64,000 nt of DNA from Pseudomonas fluorescens (GCF_902497875.1 NZ_CABVHY010000012.1:124001-188000); one strand, 5' to 3'. Counted from the stretch's first letter, positions 52,601 to 63,871 are shown. A program made the numbers and translations. Notes: generated by a model from the letters alone, not told the origin.

Positions 52601-54049
52601 TTAGTTAAGCGCTACGCCCAAGGCCGTTGCGATCCGCTCTCCATAAGCGACATCTGCCTTGAAGAAATGCTGCAACTGACGCTGAACCACATCGGTAGAA
52701 ACCCCGGCCATGGCACCTGCAATGTTGTTGATCAGCAGGGTTTTCTGTTCGTCGTTCATCAAACGGAACAAGGCACCGGCGTGGCTGTAGTAGTCGGTGT
52801 CTTCGCGGTGATCATAACGATCTGCCGCACCGCTCAAAGCCAGCGCAGGTTCGGCGTATTGCGGAGCCTGTTTCGGCGCATCGGCGTAGCTGTTGGGCTC
52901 GTAGTTCGGAGCACCGCCACCGTTGCTGCCAAAGGCCATGGAGCCATCGCGCTGGTAAGTATTGACGGTGTTGCGTGGGGCATTCACCGGCAGCTGCTGG
53001 TGATTGGTGCCGACACGGTAACGATGGGCATCGGCATAGGCGAAGACCCTACCTTGCAGCATGCGGTCCGGCGACAGACCGACACCTGGCACCATATTGC
53101 TTGGCCCGAACGCCGCCTGTTCGACTTCCGCGAAATAGTTCTGCGGGTTGCGGTTCAGCTCCAGCTCACCCACTTCGATCAGCGGGAACTCCTTCTGCGA
53201 CCAGGTTTTGGTTACGTCGAACGGGTTCTCGTAGTGCGCCGCGGCCTGGGCCTCGGTCATGATCTGAATGCACACGCGCCATTTCGGGAACTCCCCGCGC
53301 TCGATGGCACCGAACAGGTCGCGCTGGGCGTAGTCCGGGTCAGTACCGGCCAGTCGCGCCGCTTCTGCCGGAGCCAGGTTCTTGATGCCTTGCCTGGTTT
53401 TGTAGTGCCATTTTACCCAGTGCCGTTCGCCATTGGCGCTGATCAGGCTATAGGTGTGGCTACCGAAGCCGTGCATGTGCCGGTAGCCATCAGGGATCCC
53501 GCGATCCGAAAACAGGATGGTGACCTGGTGCAACGCCTCAGGCGAATGCGACCAGAAGTCCCACATCATCTGCGCGCTCTTCAGATTGCTCTGCGGCAAG
53601 CGCTTCTGGGTGTGGATAAAGTCGGGGAATTTCAGTGGGTCACGGATAAAGAACACCGGGGTGTTGTTGCCAACAATGTCCCAGTTGCCTTCTTCGGTAT
53701 AGAACTTCAGCGCGAAGCCGCGTGGGTCGCGCTCGGTATCCGCCGAGCCGCGCTCGCCGCCTACGGTAGAGAAACGCAGGAAGGTCGGGGTCTGCTTGCC
53801 AACGGATTCAAACAGCTTGGCGCTGGTGTACTGGGTGATATCACGGGTCACCGTGAACGTACCGTAAGCACCCGAACCCTTGGCATGGACTCGCCGCTCC
53901 GGGATGTTTTCGCGGTTGAAGTGTGCAAGTTTCTCGAGCAGATGGAAATCGTCGAGCAGCAGCGGACCACGGGGGCCGGCTGAGCGGGAATTCTGGTTGT
54001 CGGCGACTGGAGCGCCACTGGCTGTCGTTAGCGTTTTATTCTGGCTCAT
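52601..54049 (-). CDS. katA: Heme catalase, clade 3 (KatA-like)
   Basis: 482 aa from ATG 54049 ([20 protein letters not shown]), AGGAAG upstream; upstream Met codons are rejected. Removes H2O2. Active-site motif [20 protein letters not shown] with the catalytic His, Asn in [12 protein letters not shown], heme Tyr in [15 protein letters not shown]. Small-subunit clade 3 size. Gene pair with the ferritin gene downstream. Upstream a -35/-10 like TTGATG-N17-AATACT is seen, plus an OxyR-like half site (ATAG-N7-CTAA at 54152). Confidence 0.96.
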   Translation of the reverse strand: MSQNKTLTTASGAPVADNQNSRSAGPRGPLLLDDFHLLEKLAHFNRENIPERRVHAKGSGAYGTFTVTRDITQYTSAKLFESVGKQTPTFLRFSTVGGERGSADTERDPRGFALKFYTEEGNWDIVGNNTPVFFIRDPLKFPDFIHTQKRLPQSNLKSAQMMWDFWSHSPEALHQVTILFSDRGIPDGYRHMHGFGSHTYSLISANGERHWVKWHYKTRQGIKNLAPAEAARLAGTDPDYAQRDLFGAIERGEFPKWRVCIQIMTEAQAAAHYENPFDVTKTWSQKEFPLIEVGELELNRNPQNYFAEVEQAAFGPSNMVPGVGLSPDRMLQGRVFAYADAHRYRVGTNHQQLPVNAPRNTVNTYQRDGSMAFGSNGGGAPNYEPNSYADAPKQAPQYAEPALALSGAADRYDHREDTDYYSHAGALFRLMNDEQKTLLINNIAGAMAGVSTDVVQRQLQHFFKADVAYGERIATALGVALN

Positions 54050-54151
54050 GCTCAAACTTCCTCTGTCAGTCTTTAACTGCCGGCTAATCGGCTGGGAGGG
54101 AGTATTGACCATCAACATGTCACCATCAAATTCATTAATTTGTGGGCTTCG

Positions 54152-54166
54152 ATAGAAAATAACTAA
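54152..54166. promoter_or_regulatory. Possible OxyR half site upstream of katA
   Basis: ATAG-AAAATAA-CTAA matches one half of the ATAG-N7-CTAT OxyR consensus. The second half, seven bases on, is poor (AATG). It is 103 bases before the katA start. Weak evidence. Confidence 0.25.
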
Positions 54167-54244
54167 TGACACCAATGAGCAGATGGCAGCACTGCAGCAG
54201 CGCAGGGGCTGAGATAAAGGAAGGTTTGCTTATCGAGCGGACAC

Positions 54245-54273
54245 AAAAAACCGGGCACTAGGCCCGGTTTTTT
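54245..54273 (-). terminator. Terminator of the alpha operon (after rplQ)
   Basis: ACCGGGC / GCCCGGT stem with A/T flanks, so a T run on the minus strand. 13 bases past the rplQ stop. Confidence 0.93.
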
Positions 54274-54285
54274 GTATTTGACGTC

Positions 54286-54672
54286 TTACTCAGCGGATAC
54301 AGCTTCACCGCCGACAGCACGATCAACCAACTCGACGTACGCCATAGGCGCGTTGTCGCCAGCGCGGAAACCGCACTTGAGGATGCGCAGGTAGCCACCC
54401 TCACGGGTAGCGTAACGCTTGCCCAGGTCGTTGAAGAGCTTACCAACGATGGCTTTCGAACGAGTACGGTCGAAGGCCAGACGGCGGTTAGCCAGGCTGT
54501 CTGTCTTGGCCAAAGTGATCAGCGGCTCAGCAACGCGACGCAGTTCTTTGGCTTTTGGCAGTGTAGTTTTGATCAGCTCGTGCTCGAACAGCGACACCGC
54601 CATGTTTTGAAACATGGCCTTGCGGTGCGAGCTGGTACGGCTCAGGTGACGACCACTTTTACGATGACGCAT
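54286..54672 (-). CDS. rplQ: 50S ribosomal protein L17
   Basis: 128 aa. [20 protein letters not shown] is the invariant start of bacterial L17, and length is standard. Last gene of the rpsM-rpsK-rpsD-rpoA-rplQ operon, closed by the terminator at 54245. Confidence 0.99.
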   Translation of the reverse strand: MRHRKSGRHLSRTSSHRKAMFQNMAVSLFEHELIKTTLPKAKELRRVAEPLITLAKTDSLANRRLAFDRTRSKAIVGKLFNDLGKRYATREGGYLRILKCGFRAGDNAPMAYVELVDRAVGGEAVSAE

Positions 54673-54713
54673 GGTTCATTCCTTACCAAACTCACGTTCG
54701 GTGATTACGACGA

Positions 54714-55715
54714 TCAGGCAGTCGCCTTGTCGTCCTTCTTAAGACTTGCAGGCGGCCAGTTGTCGAGGCGCATGCCGAGGGACAGACCGCGGGAGGCCAG
54801 AACGTCCTTGATTTCAGTCAAGGATTTCTTGCCCAGGTTCGGAGTCTTCAACAGTTCTACTTCGGTACGCTGAATCAGGTCGCCGATGTAGTAAATGTTT
54901 TCCGCCTTAAGGCAGTTAGCCGAACGTACAGTCAGTTCCAGATCGTCAACCGGGCGAAGCAGGATCGGATCGATCTCGTCTTCTTGCTCGATTACCACTG
55001 GCTCACTGTCACCTTTGAGGTCGACGAACGCAGCCAACTGCTGTTGCAGGATGGTTGCAGCACGACGGATAGCCTCTTCAGGATCCAGGGTACCGTTGGT
55101 TTCCAGATCAATAACCAGCTTGTCCAGGTTAGTACGCTGCTCGACACGGGCGTTTTCCACCACGTATGCGATACGGCGAACCGGGCTGAACGAAGAGTCA
55201 AGCTGCAAGCGACCAATGCTGCGGCTTTCGTCTTCATCGCTCTGACGCGAGTCGGCCGGTTCATAACCACGACCACGAGCTACGGTGAGCTTCATGTTCA
55301 GGGCGCCGTTAGACGCCAGGTTAGCGATTACGTGATCGGGATTAACGATCTCGACATCATGATCCAGCTGAATATCGGCAGCGGTAACCACCCCCGAACC
55401 CTTCTTCGACAAGGTCAGCGTAACTTCGTCACGGCCGTGCAGCTTGATAGCCAGACCTTTAAGGTTCAACAGGATTTCAATTACGTCTTCCTGTACACCT
55501 TCGATGGCGCTGTACTCGTGGAGCACACCGTCAATCTCGGCCTCGACTACTGCACAGCCGGGCATTGAGGACAACAGGATGCGGCGCAGCGCGTTGCCCA
55601 GGGTGTGGCCAAAACCACGCTCGAGAGGCTCGAGAGTGATCTTGGCGCGGGTTGGACTGACAACCTGCACATCAATGTGACGGGGTGTCAGGAACTCATT
55701 TACCGAAATCTGCAT
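54714..55715 (-). CDS. rpoA: RNA polymerase alpha subunit
   Basis: 333 aa. N-terminal dimerisation domain ([20 protein letters not shown]) and C-terminal DNA/activator-binding domain ([40 protein letters not shown]) joined by a linker. Full length. Sits between rpsD and rplQ as in other Gammaproteobacteria. Confidence 0.99.
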   Translation of the reverse strand: MQISVNEFLTPRHIDVQVVSPTRAKITLEPLERGFGHTLGNALRRILLSSMPGCAVVEAEIDGVLHEYSAIEGVQEDVIEILLNLKGLAIKLHGRDEVTLTLSKKGSGVVTAADIQLDHDVEIVNPDHVIANLASNGALNMKLTVARGRGYEPADSRQSDEDESRSIGRLQLDSSFSPVRRIAYVVENARVEQRTNLDKLVIDLETNGTLDPEEAIRRAATILQQQLAAFVDLKGDSEPVVIEQEDEIDPILLRPVDDLELTVRSANCLKAENIYYIGDLIQRTEVELLKTPNLGKKSLTEIKDVLASRGLSLGMRLDNWPPASLKKDDKATA

Positions 55716-55737
55716 GGATGCACCTATTTTCTAGCCC

Positions 55738-56358
55738 TTACTTGGAGTAGAGCTCGACAATCAGGCTTTCGTTGATGTCGGCGGACAGATCACTGCGAGC
55801 AGGAACGTTCTTGAAAACGCCCGACTTCTTCTCAGTGTCTACTTCTACCCATTCTACGCGGCCACGTTGGGCACACAGATCGAGAGCTTGGACAATGCGA
55901 AGTTGGTTCTTTGCTTTCTCGCGAATCGCGACCACGTCACCAGCACGAACCTGGTACGACGGCACGTTTACGGTCTGACCGTTAACGCTGACGGATTTGT
56001 GCGATACCAGCTGACGGGATTCGGCACGAGTCGAACCAAAGCCCATACGGTATACAACGTTGTCCAGACGGCATTCGAGCAGTTGCAGCAGGTTTTCACC
56101 GGTTGCACCTTTCTTGCCAGCAGCTTCTTTGTAGTAGCCGCTGAATTGACGCTCGAGAACGCCGTAGATACGACGGACTTTCTGCTTTTCACGCAGTTGG
56201 GTGCCGTAATCGGACTGGCGACCGCGGCGTTGGCCGTGGATACCAGGTGCTGCTTCGATGTTGCACTTCGATTCGATCGCGCGCACGCCGCTCTTCAGGA
56301 AGAGATCGGTGCCTTCGCGACGAGCGAGTTTGCATTTTGGACCAATGTAACGAGCCAT
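55738..56358 (-). CDS. rpsD: 30S ribosomal protein S4
   Basis: 206 aa, [20 protein letters not shown] at the start and the S4 RNA-binding domain [20 protein letters not shown]. Binds 16S rRNA early in assembly. In E. coli S4 represses the alpha operon by binding its leader; I could not trace that pseudoknot here. It lacks the full four-Cys zinc site. Confidence 0.99.
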   Translation of the reverse strand: MARYIGPKCKLARREGTDLFLKSGVRAIESKCNIEAAPGIHGQRRGRQSDYGTQLREKQKVRRIYGVLERQFSGYYKEAAGKKGATGENLLQLLECRLDNVVYRMGFGSTRAESRQLVSHKSVSVNGQTVNVPSYQVRAGDVVAIREKAKNQLRIVQALDLCAQRGRVEWVEVDTEKKSGVFKNVPARSDLSADINESLIVELYSK

Positions 56359-56376
56359 TCTTTACAATCTCCTGGA

Positions 56377-56766
56377 TTACACGCGGCGCTTCTTCGGCGG
56401 ACGGCACCCGTTGTGCGGGATTGGCGTCACGTCGGTGATGCTGGCGATCTTATAGCCACAGCCGTTCAATGCACGGACAGCAGACTCACGACCTGGACCT
56501 GGACCTTTGACGTTGACGTCGAGGTTTTTCAGGCCATATTCCAGCGCAGCTTGACCAGCACGTTCAGCAGCTACTTGAGCAGCGAACGGGGTGGACTTGC
56601 GAGAACCGCGGAAACCCGAACCACCGGAGGTAGCCCAAGAAAGCGCGTTACCCTGACGGTCGGTAATGGTCACGATGGTGTTGTTAAAAGACGCGTGGAT
56701 GTGGGCGATGCCATCAACCACTGTCTTTTTGACTTTTTTACGAGGACGAGCAGCAGGTTTTGCCAT
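56377..56766 (-). CDS. rpsK: 30S ribosomal protein S11
   Basis: 129 aa. [20 protein letters not shown] and the C-terminal [14 protein letters not shown] are typical. Platform protein next to S7. Alpha operon, 18 bases before rpsD. Confidence 0.99.
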   Translation of the reverse strand: MAKPAARPRKKVKKTVVDGIAHIHASFNNTIVTITDRQGNALSWATSGGSGFRGSRKSTPFAAQVAAERAGQAALEYGLKNLDVNVKGPGPGRESAVRALNGCGYKIASITDVTPIPHNGCRPPKKRRV

Positions 56767-56796
56767 GATTAATTTCCTGTCGATTCGCTGGGGCGA

Positions 56797-57153
56797 TTAC
56801 TTGCGGATCGGCTTACGCGGACCTTTACGGGTACGCGCGTTAGTCTTGGTACGCTGACCGCGTACTGGAAGACCACGACGATGACGCAGACCGCGATAGC
56901 AACCGAGGTCCATCAAACGCTTGATTTTCATGTTGATTTCGCGACGCAGGTCACCTTCAGTGGTGAACTTCGCCACTTCGCCACGCAGCTGTTCAATCTG
57001 CTCGTCGCTCAGATCCTTGATCTTTGCGGCTGGGTTTACCCCAGTCACTGCACAAATTTTCTGTGCAGTAGTGCGACCAACACCATAGATGTAGGTCAGC
57101 GAGATAACAGTGTGCTTGTTATCTGGAATGTTAACGCCTGCAATACGGGCCAT
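56797..57153 (-). CDS. rpsM: 30S ribosomal protein S13
   Basis: 118 aa. [20 protein letters not shown] and [20 protein letters not shown] are invariant S13 parts. First gene of the alpha operon, with a candidate promoter at 57213-57241. Confidence 0.99.
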   Translation of the reverse strand: MARIAGVNIPDNKHTVISLTYIYGVGRTTAQKICAVTGVNPAAKIKDLSDEQIEQLRGEVAKFTTEGDLRREINMKIKRLMDLGCYRGLRHRRGLPVRGQRTKTNARTRKGPRKPIRK

Positions 57154-57212
57154 TCAGTGGGACTCCAATTGACAGCTACCTACGCCCCGGAAGCCAAGAA
57201 ATAGGGCGCGAG

Positions 57213-57241
57213 ATAATATCGCTGTAATAACAAATAATCAA
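57213..57241 (-). promoter_or_regulatory. Candidate sigma70 promoter of the alpha operon
   Basis: On the minus strand TTGATT (57236-57241), exactly 17 bases, then TATTAT (57213-57218). About 60 bases upstream of rpsM ATG. A hairpin CCCAGCAG / CTGCTGGG (57242-57265) lies directly upstream and may end the spc transcript. Confidence 0.65.
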
Positions 57242-57265
57242 CCCAGCAGCGCACTAGCTGCTGGG
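57242..57265 (-). terminator. Hairpin between rpmJ and rpsM
   Basis: 8-bp stem CCCAGCAG / CTGCTGGG with an 8-base loop, followed on the minus strand by TTGATTATTTGTT. Could act as a partial terminator at the spc/alpha border. Confidence 0.55.
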
Positions 57266-57282
57266 CTTCAAGCGGATCACAC

Positions 57283-57399
57283 TCAGCCTTGGCGCTGTTT
57301 GTGACGCGGTTCCGCGCTGCAAATTACTCGAACAACACCTTCGCGGCGAATAATTTTGCAGTTACGGCACAGCTTTTTCACCGATGCACGAACTTTCAT
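57283..57399 (-). CDS. rpmJ: 50S ribosomal protein L36
   Basis: 38 aa, read on the minus strand as [20 protein letters not shown] and on to PRHKQRQG. Cys11, Cys14, Cys27 and His32 form the zinc ribbon, so this is the zinc-dependent form. Sits 28 bases after secY, the standard place. Confidence 0.97.
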
Positions 57400-57427
57400 C
57401 ACCAACTCCTCGAACCTTATGGGTGCT

Positions 57428-58756
57428 TCAGCGCAGCATGCCGCTGCCGTAGCCCTTCAGGTTGGCTTTCTTCATCAGGGATTCGTACTGGTGCGAAACG
57501 AGGTGCGATTGTACTTGGGACATGAAGTCCATCACAACCACGACGACGATCAGCAACGAGGTCCCGCCAAGGTAGAACGGTACGTTTGCTGCAACCACCA
57601 GGAACTGGGGCAGCAAGCACACGGCCGTCATATATAGAGCACCGAACATGGTCAAACGGGTCAGAACGCCATCAATGTAGCGCGCAGACTGCTCGCCTGG
57701 ACGGATGCCCGGAATAAAGGCACCGGACTTCTTCAGGTTTTCCGCTACGTCTTTCGGATTGAACATCAACGCCGTATAGAAGAAGCAGAAGAAAATAATC
57801 CCTGCACTAAACAGCAGAATATTCAACGGCTGACCAGGAGCGATCGACTGCGAGATGTCCTGCAACCAGCCCATACCTTCAGACTGACCGAACCAGGCAC
57901 CCAACGAAGCCGGGAACAGCAAAATGCTGCTCGCGAAGATAGCAGGAATAACACCGGCCATATTCACTTTCAGCGGCAAGTGGCTAGTCTGCGCAGCAAA
58001 CACCTTGCGGCCTTGCTGACGCTTGGCGTAATGAACGGCGATACGCCGCTGACCACGCTCAATGAACACCACAAAACCGATAATCGCTACTGCCAGCAAA
58101 CCGATGGCAACCAGGGCGAAAATATTGATATCACCCTGACGCGCAGACTCGAAAGACTGCCCGACTGCACTCGGAAGACCGGCGACGATACCTGCGAAAA
58201 TCAACATCGAGATACCGTTACCAACACCACGCTCAGTAATCTGTTCACCCAGCCACATCATGAACATCGCACCAGCCACAAAAGTGGATACCGCGATGAA
58301 ATGGAAGCCAAAGTCACCAGTGAACGCAACGCCCTGCCCTGCCAGACCAACGGACATGCCGATAGCCTGAACAAGAGCAAGGACGACGGTGCCGTAGCGG
58401 GTGTACTGGCTAATCTTGCGACGGCCAGCTTCACCTTCCTTCTTCAACTGCTCCAGCTGCGGGCTGACGGCGGTCATCAGCTGCATGATGATCGATGCCG
58501 AGATGTACGGCATGATCCCCAGTGCAAAGATGCTCATCCGTTCCAGCGCGCCGCCGGAAAACATGTTGAACAAGCTAAGAATGGTCCCCTCATTCTGTCG
58601 AAACAGGTCTGCGAGTCGGTCCGGGTTGATACCTGGAACCGGGATGTGTGCGCCTATTCGGTAGACGATAATCGCCAGGAACAGAAAACGCAGACGAGCC
58701 CAGAGTTCAGACATACCGCCTTTGCCGAGCGCAGAGAGAGCACCTTGCTTAGCCAT
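57428..58756 (-). CDS. secY: Protein translocase subunit SecY
   Basis: 442 aa with ten TM helices. Channel of the Sec translocon in the inner membrane. [20 protein letters not shown] is TM1, and LNKFSGG-like [20 protein letters not shown] is the conserved plug region. The ATG follows the rplO stop with no gap (TAAATG), coupling membrane-export capacity to ribosome synthesis. Confidence 0.99.
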
Positions 58757-59191
58757 TTATTCCTCGAACTTGCCGCCAGCTGCTTCGATAGCCGCACGCG
58801 CACCTTTGGTGGCGGCGATACCCTTGATGGTGACTGCGCGAGTAACTTCACCGGACAACATGATTTTCACACGTTGTACGTTTTGGTTAATCACGTTGGC
58901 ATCCTTCAGGGACTGCACGGTGACGATGTCGCCTTCCACTTTAGCCAGCTCGGACAGACGCACTTCTGCGCGGTCCATGGCCTTCAGGGAAACGAAACCG
59001 AACTTCGGCAGACGACGATGCAGCGGCTGTTGACCGCCTTCAAAGCCTGGAGCAATGGTGCCACCGGAGCGGGAGGACTGACCTTTGTGGCCACGGCCAC
59101 CGGTCTTGCCCAAACCACTACCGATACCACGGCCCGGACGATGCTTTTCGCGACGGGAACCCGGCGCTGGACTCAGATCATTGAGTTTCAT
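58757..59191 (-). CDS. rplO: 50S ribosomal protein L15
   Basis: 144 aa. [20 protein letters not shown] and the Gly-rich [20 protein letters not shown] are typical. Its TAA abuts the secY ATG. Confidence 0.99.
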   Translation of the reverse strand: MKLNDLSPAPGSRREKHRPGRGIGSGLGKTGGRGHKGQSSRSGGTIAPGFEGGQQPLHRRLPKFGFVSLKAMDRAEVRLSELAKVEGDIVTVQSLKDANVINQNVQRVKIMLSGEVTRAVTIKGIAATKGARAAIEAAGGKFEE

Positions 59192-59194
59192 CGA

Positions 59195-59371
59195 TTAACC
59201 CTCGACACGCAGCATGTAGTAAGCCTTGTTGATCATCCCGCGATTCTCGGGAGTATCAAGTACTTCTACAGTGTGACCGATGCGACGCAGACCCAGACCC
59301 TTGATGCACAATTTGTGATTAGGGATACGGCCGGTCATGCTTTTGATCAGCGTTACTTTAACGGTAGCCAT
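59195..59371 (-). CDS. rpmD: 50S ribosomal protein L30
   Basis: 58 aa read from the minus strand: [20 protein letters not shown] then [20 protein letters not shown]. Short bacterial L30. Two bases after rpsE, three before rplO. Confidence 0.98.
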   Translation of the reverse strand: MATVKVTLIKSMTGRIPNHKLCIKGLGLRRIGHTVEVLDTPENRGMINKAYYMLRVEG

Positions 59372-59373
59372 GA

Positions 59374-59874
59374 TCAGAAGATCTCCTTGACGCTTTTGCC
59401 ACGCTTGGCGGCAATGGATTCAGGAGACTGCATAGCTTTCAAACCTTTGAAAGTGGCGTGAACCACGTTTACCGGGTTAGTCGAGCCATAGCACTTGGCC
59501 AGAACGTTCTGAACGCCAGCAACTTCGAGGACAGCACGCATAGCGCCGCCAGCGATGATACCGGTACCTTCAGAAGCAGGCTGCATGTACACCTTCGAAG
59601 CGCCATGGGCGGACTTCATTGCGTACTGCAGCGTGGTGCCGTTCAGATCAACTTGGATCATGTTGCGGCGAGCAGCTTCCATTGCCTTCTGGATCGCGGC
59701 AGGCACTTCACGTGACTTACCACGGCCGAAGCCAACGCGCCCTTTACCATCACCCACCACGGTCAACGCGGTGAAAGTGAAGATACGGCCGCCTTTAACG
59801 GTTTTGGCTACGCGGTTAACTTGAACCAGCTTCTCGATGTAGCCTTCGTCGCGCTTTTGGTCGTTATTTGACAT
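59374..59874 (-). CDS. rpsE: 30S ribosomal protein S5
   Basis: 166 aa. The S5 RNA-binding motif ([20 protein letters not shown]) and the C-terminal [19 protein letters not shown] are clear. Acts in decoding fidelity. Confidence 0.99.
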   Translation of the reverse strand: MSNNDQKRDEGYIEKLVQVNRVAKTVKGGRIFTFTALTVVGDGKGRVGFGRGKSREVPAAIQKAMEAARRNMIQVDLNGTTLQYAMKSAHGASKVYMQPASEGTGIIAGGAMRAVLEVAGVQNVLAKCYGSTNPVNVVHATFKGLKAMQSPESIAAKRGKSVKEIF

Positions 59875-59877
59875 AAC

Positions 59878-60228
59878 TTAGAACTCCAGCCCAGCTTCAC
59901 GAGCAGCATCAGCCAGCGCCTTAACGCGACCGTGGTACTTGAAGCCAGAGCGGTCGAAAGCCACCTGCGAGACGCCAGCGGCTTTAGCACGCGTAGCGAC
60001 CAGCTGGCCAACCTTAGTGGCCGCGTCGATGTTGCCAGTGGCGCCATCACGCAGTTCTTTATCCAAAGTCGAGGCACTTGCCAGGACTTTGTTGCCGTCG
60101 GCCGAAATGACCTGGGCGTAGATGTGCTGCGACGAACGGAACACGCAGAGACGCACGACTTCGAGTTCGTGCATTTTCAGGCGTGCTTTGCGAGCGCGAC
60201 GCAGTCGAGTAACTTTTTTGTCGGTCAT
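59878..60228 (-). CDS. rplR: 50S ribosomal protein L18
   Basis: 116 aa. Binds 5S r[21 protein letters not shown] core ([20 protein letters not shown]) and [20 protein letters not shown] end. Three bases from rpsE. Confidence 0.99.
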   Translation of the reverse strand: MTDKKVTRLRRARKARLKMHELEVVRLCVFRSSQHIYAQVISADGNKVLASASTLDKELRDGATGNIDAATKVGQLVATRAKAAGVSQVAFDRSGFKYHGRVKALADAAREAGLEF

Positions 60229-60238
60229 TTGCTATGCC

Positions 60239-60772
60239 CTACTTCTTCTTGGCTTCTTTACGACGGACGACTTCGTCCGCGTAGCGCACACCTTTGCCTT
60301 TGTACGGCTCTGGTGGACGGAAGTCGCGGATCTCGGCGGCCACTTGACCTACCAGCTGCTTATCGATGCCCTTGATCAGGATATCGGTCTGGCTAGGAGT
60401 CTCAGCGGTGATGCCTTCCGGCAGTTCATAATCCACTGGGTGCGAGAAGCCAAGAGCCAGGTTCAGCACTGTGCCTTTTGCTTGCGCTTTGTAACCAACA
60501 CCGACCAGCTGGAGCTTGCGCTCGAAGCCTTGGCTTACGCCTTGGACCATGTTGTTTACCAACGCACGAGTGGTACCAGCCATTGCGCGAGTCTGTTGAT
60601 CGCCATTGCGAGCAGCAAAACGCAGCTCACCGGCTTCTTCAACAATCTCAACGGACGAATGGATGTTCAGTTCGAGAGTACCCTTGGCACCCTTCACCGA
60701 AAGCTGTTGGCCTGCGAATTTGACTTCGACACCGGCTGGCAGCTTAACGGGGTTCTTAGCGACGCGTGACAT
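60239..60772 (-). CDS. rplF: 50S ribosomal protein L6
   Basis: 177 aa. [20 protein letters not shown] at the start; [20 protein letters not shown] at the end is the L6 signature that binds 23S rRNA near the factor site. Confidence 0.99.
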   Translation of the reverse strand: MSRVAKNPVKLPAGVEVKFAGQQLSVKGAKGTLELNIHSSVEIVEEAGELRFAARNGDQQTRAMAGTTRALVNNMVQGVSQGFERKLQLVGVGYKAQAKGTVLNLALGFSHPVDYELPEGITAETPSQTDILIKGIDKQLVGQVAAEIRDFRPPEPYKGKGVRYADEVVRRKEAKKK

Positions 60773-60784
60773 GCTTATCCCCCC

Positions 60785-61177
60785 TTAGAACACAGTGCAA
60801 AGAACTTCGCCGCCGACACCGGCAGCGCGCGCAGCACGATCCGTCATCACACCTTTGTTGGTGGAGACGATAGACACACCGAGACCGCCACGAACTTTCG
60901 GCAGATCATCGACGGACTTGTACTGACGCAGGCCTGGACGGCTAACGCGCTTCACTTCTTCGATGACCGGACGGCCTTCGAAATATTTCAGCTCGATAGA
61001 CAGCAGTGGCTTGATTTCGCTGCTGATCTGATAACCCGCAATGTAACCTTCGTCCTTCAGGACTTTGGCAACAGCTACCTTCAAAGTAGAAGATGGCATG
61101 CTTACGACGGACTTTTCAGCCATCTGGGCATTACGGATTCGAGTTAGCATGTCCGCTAACGGGTCCTGCATACTCAT
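60785..61177 (-). CDS. rpsH: 30S ribosomal protein S8
   Basis: 130 aa. [20 protein letters not shown] and the C-terminal [20 protein letters not shown] match S8. In E. coli S8 represses the spc operon by binding mRNA at rplE. Here a ~209-base gap with hairpins and a candidate promoter separates it from rpsN. Confidence 0.99.
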   Translation of the reverse strand: MSMQDPLADMLTRIRNAQMAEKSVVSMPSSTLKVAVAKVLKDEGYIAGYQISSEIKPLLSIELKYFEGRPVIEEVKRVSRPGLRQYKSVDDLPKVRGGLGVSIVSTNKGVMTDRAARAAGVGGEVLCTVF

Positions 61178-61238
61178 GGGCTAGACGCTCCTAATACAAA
61201 AAAATTAGCCTTGCGGCTACTACGTGTCGCCGAGTACA

Positions 61239-61258
61239 TCCGTACGAAAAAAGTACGG
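61239..61258 (-). other. Hairpin in the rpsH leader
   Basis: CCGTAC / GTACGG stem with an A/T-only loop, between the candidate promoter at 61276 and rpsH. May be a regulatory RNA element; role not known. Confidence 0.45.
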
Positions 61259-61275
61259 GCTCAGGCGAGCCGGGT

Positions 61276-61304
61276 ATTCTAGACACACCCCACAAATGAA
61301 TCAA
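61276..61304 (-). promoter_or_regulatory. Candidate internal spc promoter before rpsH
   Basis: On the minus strand TTGATT (61299-61304), exactly 17 bases, then TAGAAT (61276-61281). The -35 lies in the 3' arm of the hairpin 61299-61324. Same -35 and same spacer as the promoter before rpsM. Confidence 0.65.
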
Positions 61305-61324
61305 GCCCCAAAAGGGGCTTGATT
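61299..61324 (-). terminator. Hairpin between rpsN and rpsH
   Basis: 11-bp perfect stem AATCAAGCCCC / GGGGCTTGATT with AAAA (TTTT) loop. It may partly stop transcripts coming from rpsN. Confidence 0.6.
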
Positions 61325-61386
61325 CAGATTCAAGGCCACCGACGGTCAGGATCTTGCGATCCTGGCCATCGAGACTTTGACAGTGC

Positions 61387-61692
61387 TTACCAGCTGGCTT
61401 TAACCAGACCAGGTACGTCACCACGCATTGCAGCTTCACGCAGTTTGTTACGGCCAAGGCCGAACTTGCGGTAAACGCCGTGTGGACGACCGGTCAGGCG
61501 GCAGCGGTTACGCATGCGCGAAGCGCTTGCGTCACGTGGCTGCTTCTGCAGAGCAACTGTAGCTTCCCAACGTGCTTCTGGACTTGCGTTCAGATCAACG
61601 ATGATAGCTTTCAGTGCTGCACGCTTTTTGGCGTACTTGGCAACCGTGAGCTGACGCTTCAGCTCGCGGTTTTTCATGCTCATCTTGGCCAT
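61387..61692 (-). CDS. rpsN: 30S ribosomal protein S14
   Basis: 101 aa from ATG 61692 ([15 protein letters not shown]); the longer frame overlaps rpl[21 protein letters not shown] is the S14 signature. It is the long, zinc-free type without the Cys-x-x-Cys pairs. Confidence 0.98.
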   Translation of the reverse strand: MAKMSMKNRELKRQLTVAKYAKKRAALKAIIVDLNASPEARWEATVALQKQPRDASASRMRNRCRLTGRPHGVYRKFGLGRNKLREAAMRGDVPGLVKASW

Positions 61693-61705
61693 TTTCCTAC
61701 TCCAA

Positions 61706-62245
61706 TCAGTTGCGGAACGGGAATTTGAAAGCGCGCAGCAGTGCGCGACCTTCATCATCTGTCCGAGCAGTGGTGGTCAGGGTAATGTCCAGACCGCGGA
61801 GAGCATCGATCTTGTCGTAGTCGATTTCCGGGAAGATGATCTGCTCTTTAACGCCCATGCTGTAGTTACCACGACCATCGAAGGACTTGGCATTCAGGCC
61901 GCGGAAGTCGCGAACCCGAGGCAGGGAGATCGACAGCAGACGATCCAGGAATTCATACATACGCTCACGGCGCAGAGTCACTTTGACGCCGATCGGCCAA
62001 CCTTCACGGACTTTAAAGCCAGCGATGGATTTCCGAGCGTAAGTCACAACGACTTTTTGACCGGTGATCTTTTCCAGGTCAGCAACAGCGTGCTCGATGA
62101 CTTTTTTGTCGCCGATCGCTTCGCCCAGACCCATGTTCAGGGTGATTTTGGTAACGCGCGGAACTTCCATCACGTTCGAAAGCTTAAGTTCTTCCTTAAG
62201 TTTCGGAGCGATTTCCTTCCGGTAAATCTCTTTTAGTCGTGCCAT
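61706..62245 (-). CDS. rplE: 50S ribosomal protein L5
   Basis: 179 aa. Binds 5S r[23 protein letters not shown] start, [20 protein letters not shown] middle, [20 protein letters not shown] end. Confidence 0.99.
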   Translation of the reverse strand: MARLKEIYRKEIAPKLKEELKLSNVMEVPRVTKITLNMGLGEAIGDKKVIEHAVADLEKITGQKVVVTYARKSIAGFKVREGWPIGVKVTLRRERMYEFLDRLLSISLPRVRDFRGLNAKSFDGRGNYSMGVKEQIIFPEIDYDKIDALRGLDITLTTTARTDDEGRALLRAFKFPFRN

Positions 62246-62267
62246 GGTCTTATCTACCTAGCAGTGT

Positions 62268-62582
62268 TCAAGCATCAACCGCTTTTTGGGTCGACTTGAA
62301 GACACGAATTTTCTTGCCGTCTTCTACTTTGAAACCAACGCGGTCAGCCTTGTTGGTTTCGCCGTTGAAAATGGCGACGTTAGAAGCGTGCAGTGGCGCT
62401 TCTTTTTCGACGATACCGCCTTGTACGCCCGACGCCGGGTTAGGCTTGGTATGACGCTTGACCAGGTTCAGACCACCAACGACCAGACGGTCGTCAGCGA
62501 GAACCTTAAGCACCTTACCGCGCTTACCTTTGTCTTTGCCGGCGATCACGATGATCTCGTCGTCACGACGAATCTTTTGCAT
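62268..62582 (-). CDS. rplX: 50S ribosomal protein L24
   Basis: 104 aa. KOW motif near the start ([20 protein letters not shown]). First assembly protein of the 50S subunit. 22 bases before rplE. Confidence 0.99.
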   Translation of the reverse strand: MQKIRRDDEIIVIAGKDKGKRGKVLKVLADDRLVVGGLNLVKRHTKPNPASGVQGGIVEKEAPLHASNVAIFNGETNKADRVGFKVEDGKKIRVFKSTQKAVDA

Positions 62583-62593
62583 GTCGGATCTCC

Positions 62594-62962
62594 TTACAGC
62601 ACTTCTGGGGCGAGCGAGACGATCTTCATGAACTTCTCAGTACGAAGTTCACGGGTCACTGGCCCAAAGATACGGGTGCCGATCGGCTCTTGCTTGTTGT
62701 TCAGAAGAACAGCAGCGTTGCCATCAAAGCGGATAATGGAGCCATCTGCACGGCGAACGCCGTGACGAGTGCGGACTACAACAGCAGTCATCACTTGGCC
62801 TTTTTTCACTTTACCGCGAGGAATTGCTTCCTTCACGGTAACTTTGATGATGTCACCGATACCAGCGTAACGACGATGGGAGCCACCCAGCACCTTGATG
62901 CACATAACACGGCGAGCGCCGCTGTTATCGGCCACATCGAGCATGGATTGAGTCTGAATCAT
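62594..62962 (-). CDS. rplN: 50S ribosomal protein L14
   Basis: 122 aa, [20 protein letters not shown] and [20 protein letters not shown]. First gene of the classical spc operon. 23 bases separate it from rpsQ. Confidence 0.99.
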   Translation of the reverse strand: MIQTQSMLDVADNSGARRVMCIKVLGGSHRRYAGIGDIIKVTVKEAIPRGKVKKGQVMTAVVVRTRHGVRRADGSIIRFDGNAAVLLNNKQEPIGTRIFGPVTRELRTEKFMKIVSLAPEVL

Positions 62963-62985
62963 ATAATTTCTCCGACCCCTAGTCC

Positions 62986-63252
62986 TTAGACTTCCACAGC
63001 GCGTTCGAGAACATCAACCAGTGCCCAAGACTTGGTCTTGGCCAGGGGACGAGTTTCACGAATAGTGACTTTGTCGCCGATGTGGCACTGATTGGTTTCG
63101 TCGTGCGCGTGCAGCTTAGTCGAACGCTTAACATATTTACCGTAGATCGGGTGCTTAACGCGGCGCTCGATCAGAACGGTGATGGTTTTGTCCATCTTGT
63201 CGCTGACAACACGGCCAGTCAGCGTACGGACAGTTTTTTCGGCTTCAGCCAT
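62986..63252 (-). CDS. rpsQ: 30S ribosomal protein S17
   Basis: 88 aa from ATG 63252 ([20 protein letters not shown]); an ATG two codons earlier is less likely. OB-fold RNA-binding protein with [20 protein letters not shown] and [18 protein letters not shown]. End of the S10 operon. Confidence 0.98.
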   Translation of the reverse strand: MAEAEKTVRTLTGRVVSDKMDKTITVLIERRVKHPIYGKYVKRSTKLHAHDETNQCHIGDKVTIRETRPLAKTKSWALVDVLERAVEV

Positions 63253-63254
63253 GA

Positions 63255-63446
63255 TCACTTACCTGCCTGCTGGTTGAGCACAGTCTTCACGCGAGCAATG
63301 TCACGCTTAACTTGCGAGAGCAGATGAGACTGCCCCAACTGGCCAGTTGCTTTCTGCATACGCAGATTGAACTGGTCGCGCAGCAGGCCGAGCAGTTGCT
63401 CGTTCAGCTGCTGTGCGGATTTTTCACGAAGTTCATTCGCTTTCAT
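63255..63446 (-). CDS. rpmC: 50S ribosomal protein L29
   Basis: 63 aa from ATG 63446, overlapping the rplP stop by one base (TGATG). [20 protein letters not shown] two-helix protein at the exit tunnel. Two bases before rpsQ. Confidence 0.98.
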
Positions 63447-63859
63447 CACATCACCGTCCGTTTAACAAAGGCGGTGGCGAGCGGCAGCTTTGCAGCAGCC
63501 AGGGCAAAAGCCTCACGCGCCAGCTCTTCAGTAACACCCTCGATTTCATACAGGACTTTGCCTGGCTGAATCTGGGCAACCCAGTACTCCACGTTACCCT
63601 TACCTTTACCCATCCGAACTTCGAGTGGCTTTTTGGTGACAGGCTTGTCCGGGAATACACGGATCCAGATCTTGCCGCCACGTTTAACGTGACGGGTCAG
63701 AGCACGACGCGCTGACTCGATCTGACGAGCGGTGAGACGACCACGAGCTACAGACTTCAGCGCATATTCGCCGAAGCTGACTTTGCTACCGCGCAATGCC
63801 AAGCCACGGTTGTGGCCAGTCATCTGCTTGCGGAACTTCGTACGCTTTGGTTGCAACAT
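63446..63859 (-). CDS. rplP: 50S ribosomal protein L16
   Basis: 137 aa. [20 protein letters not shown] start and [20 protein letters not shown] middle. Sits at the A-site side of the peptidyl transferase centre. Coupled to rpmC by a one-base overlap. Confidence 0.99.
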
Positions 63860-63871
63860 TTGGCGTACCCC

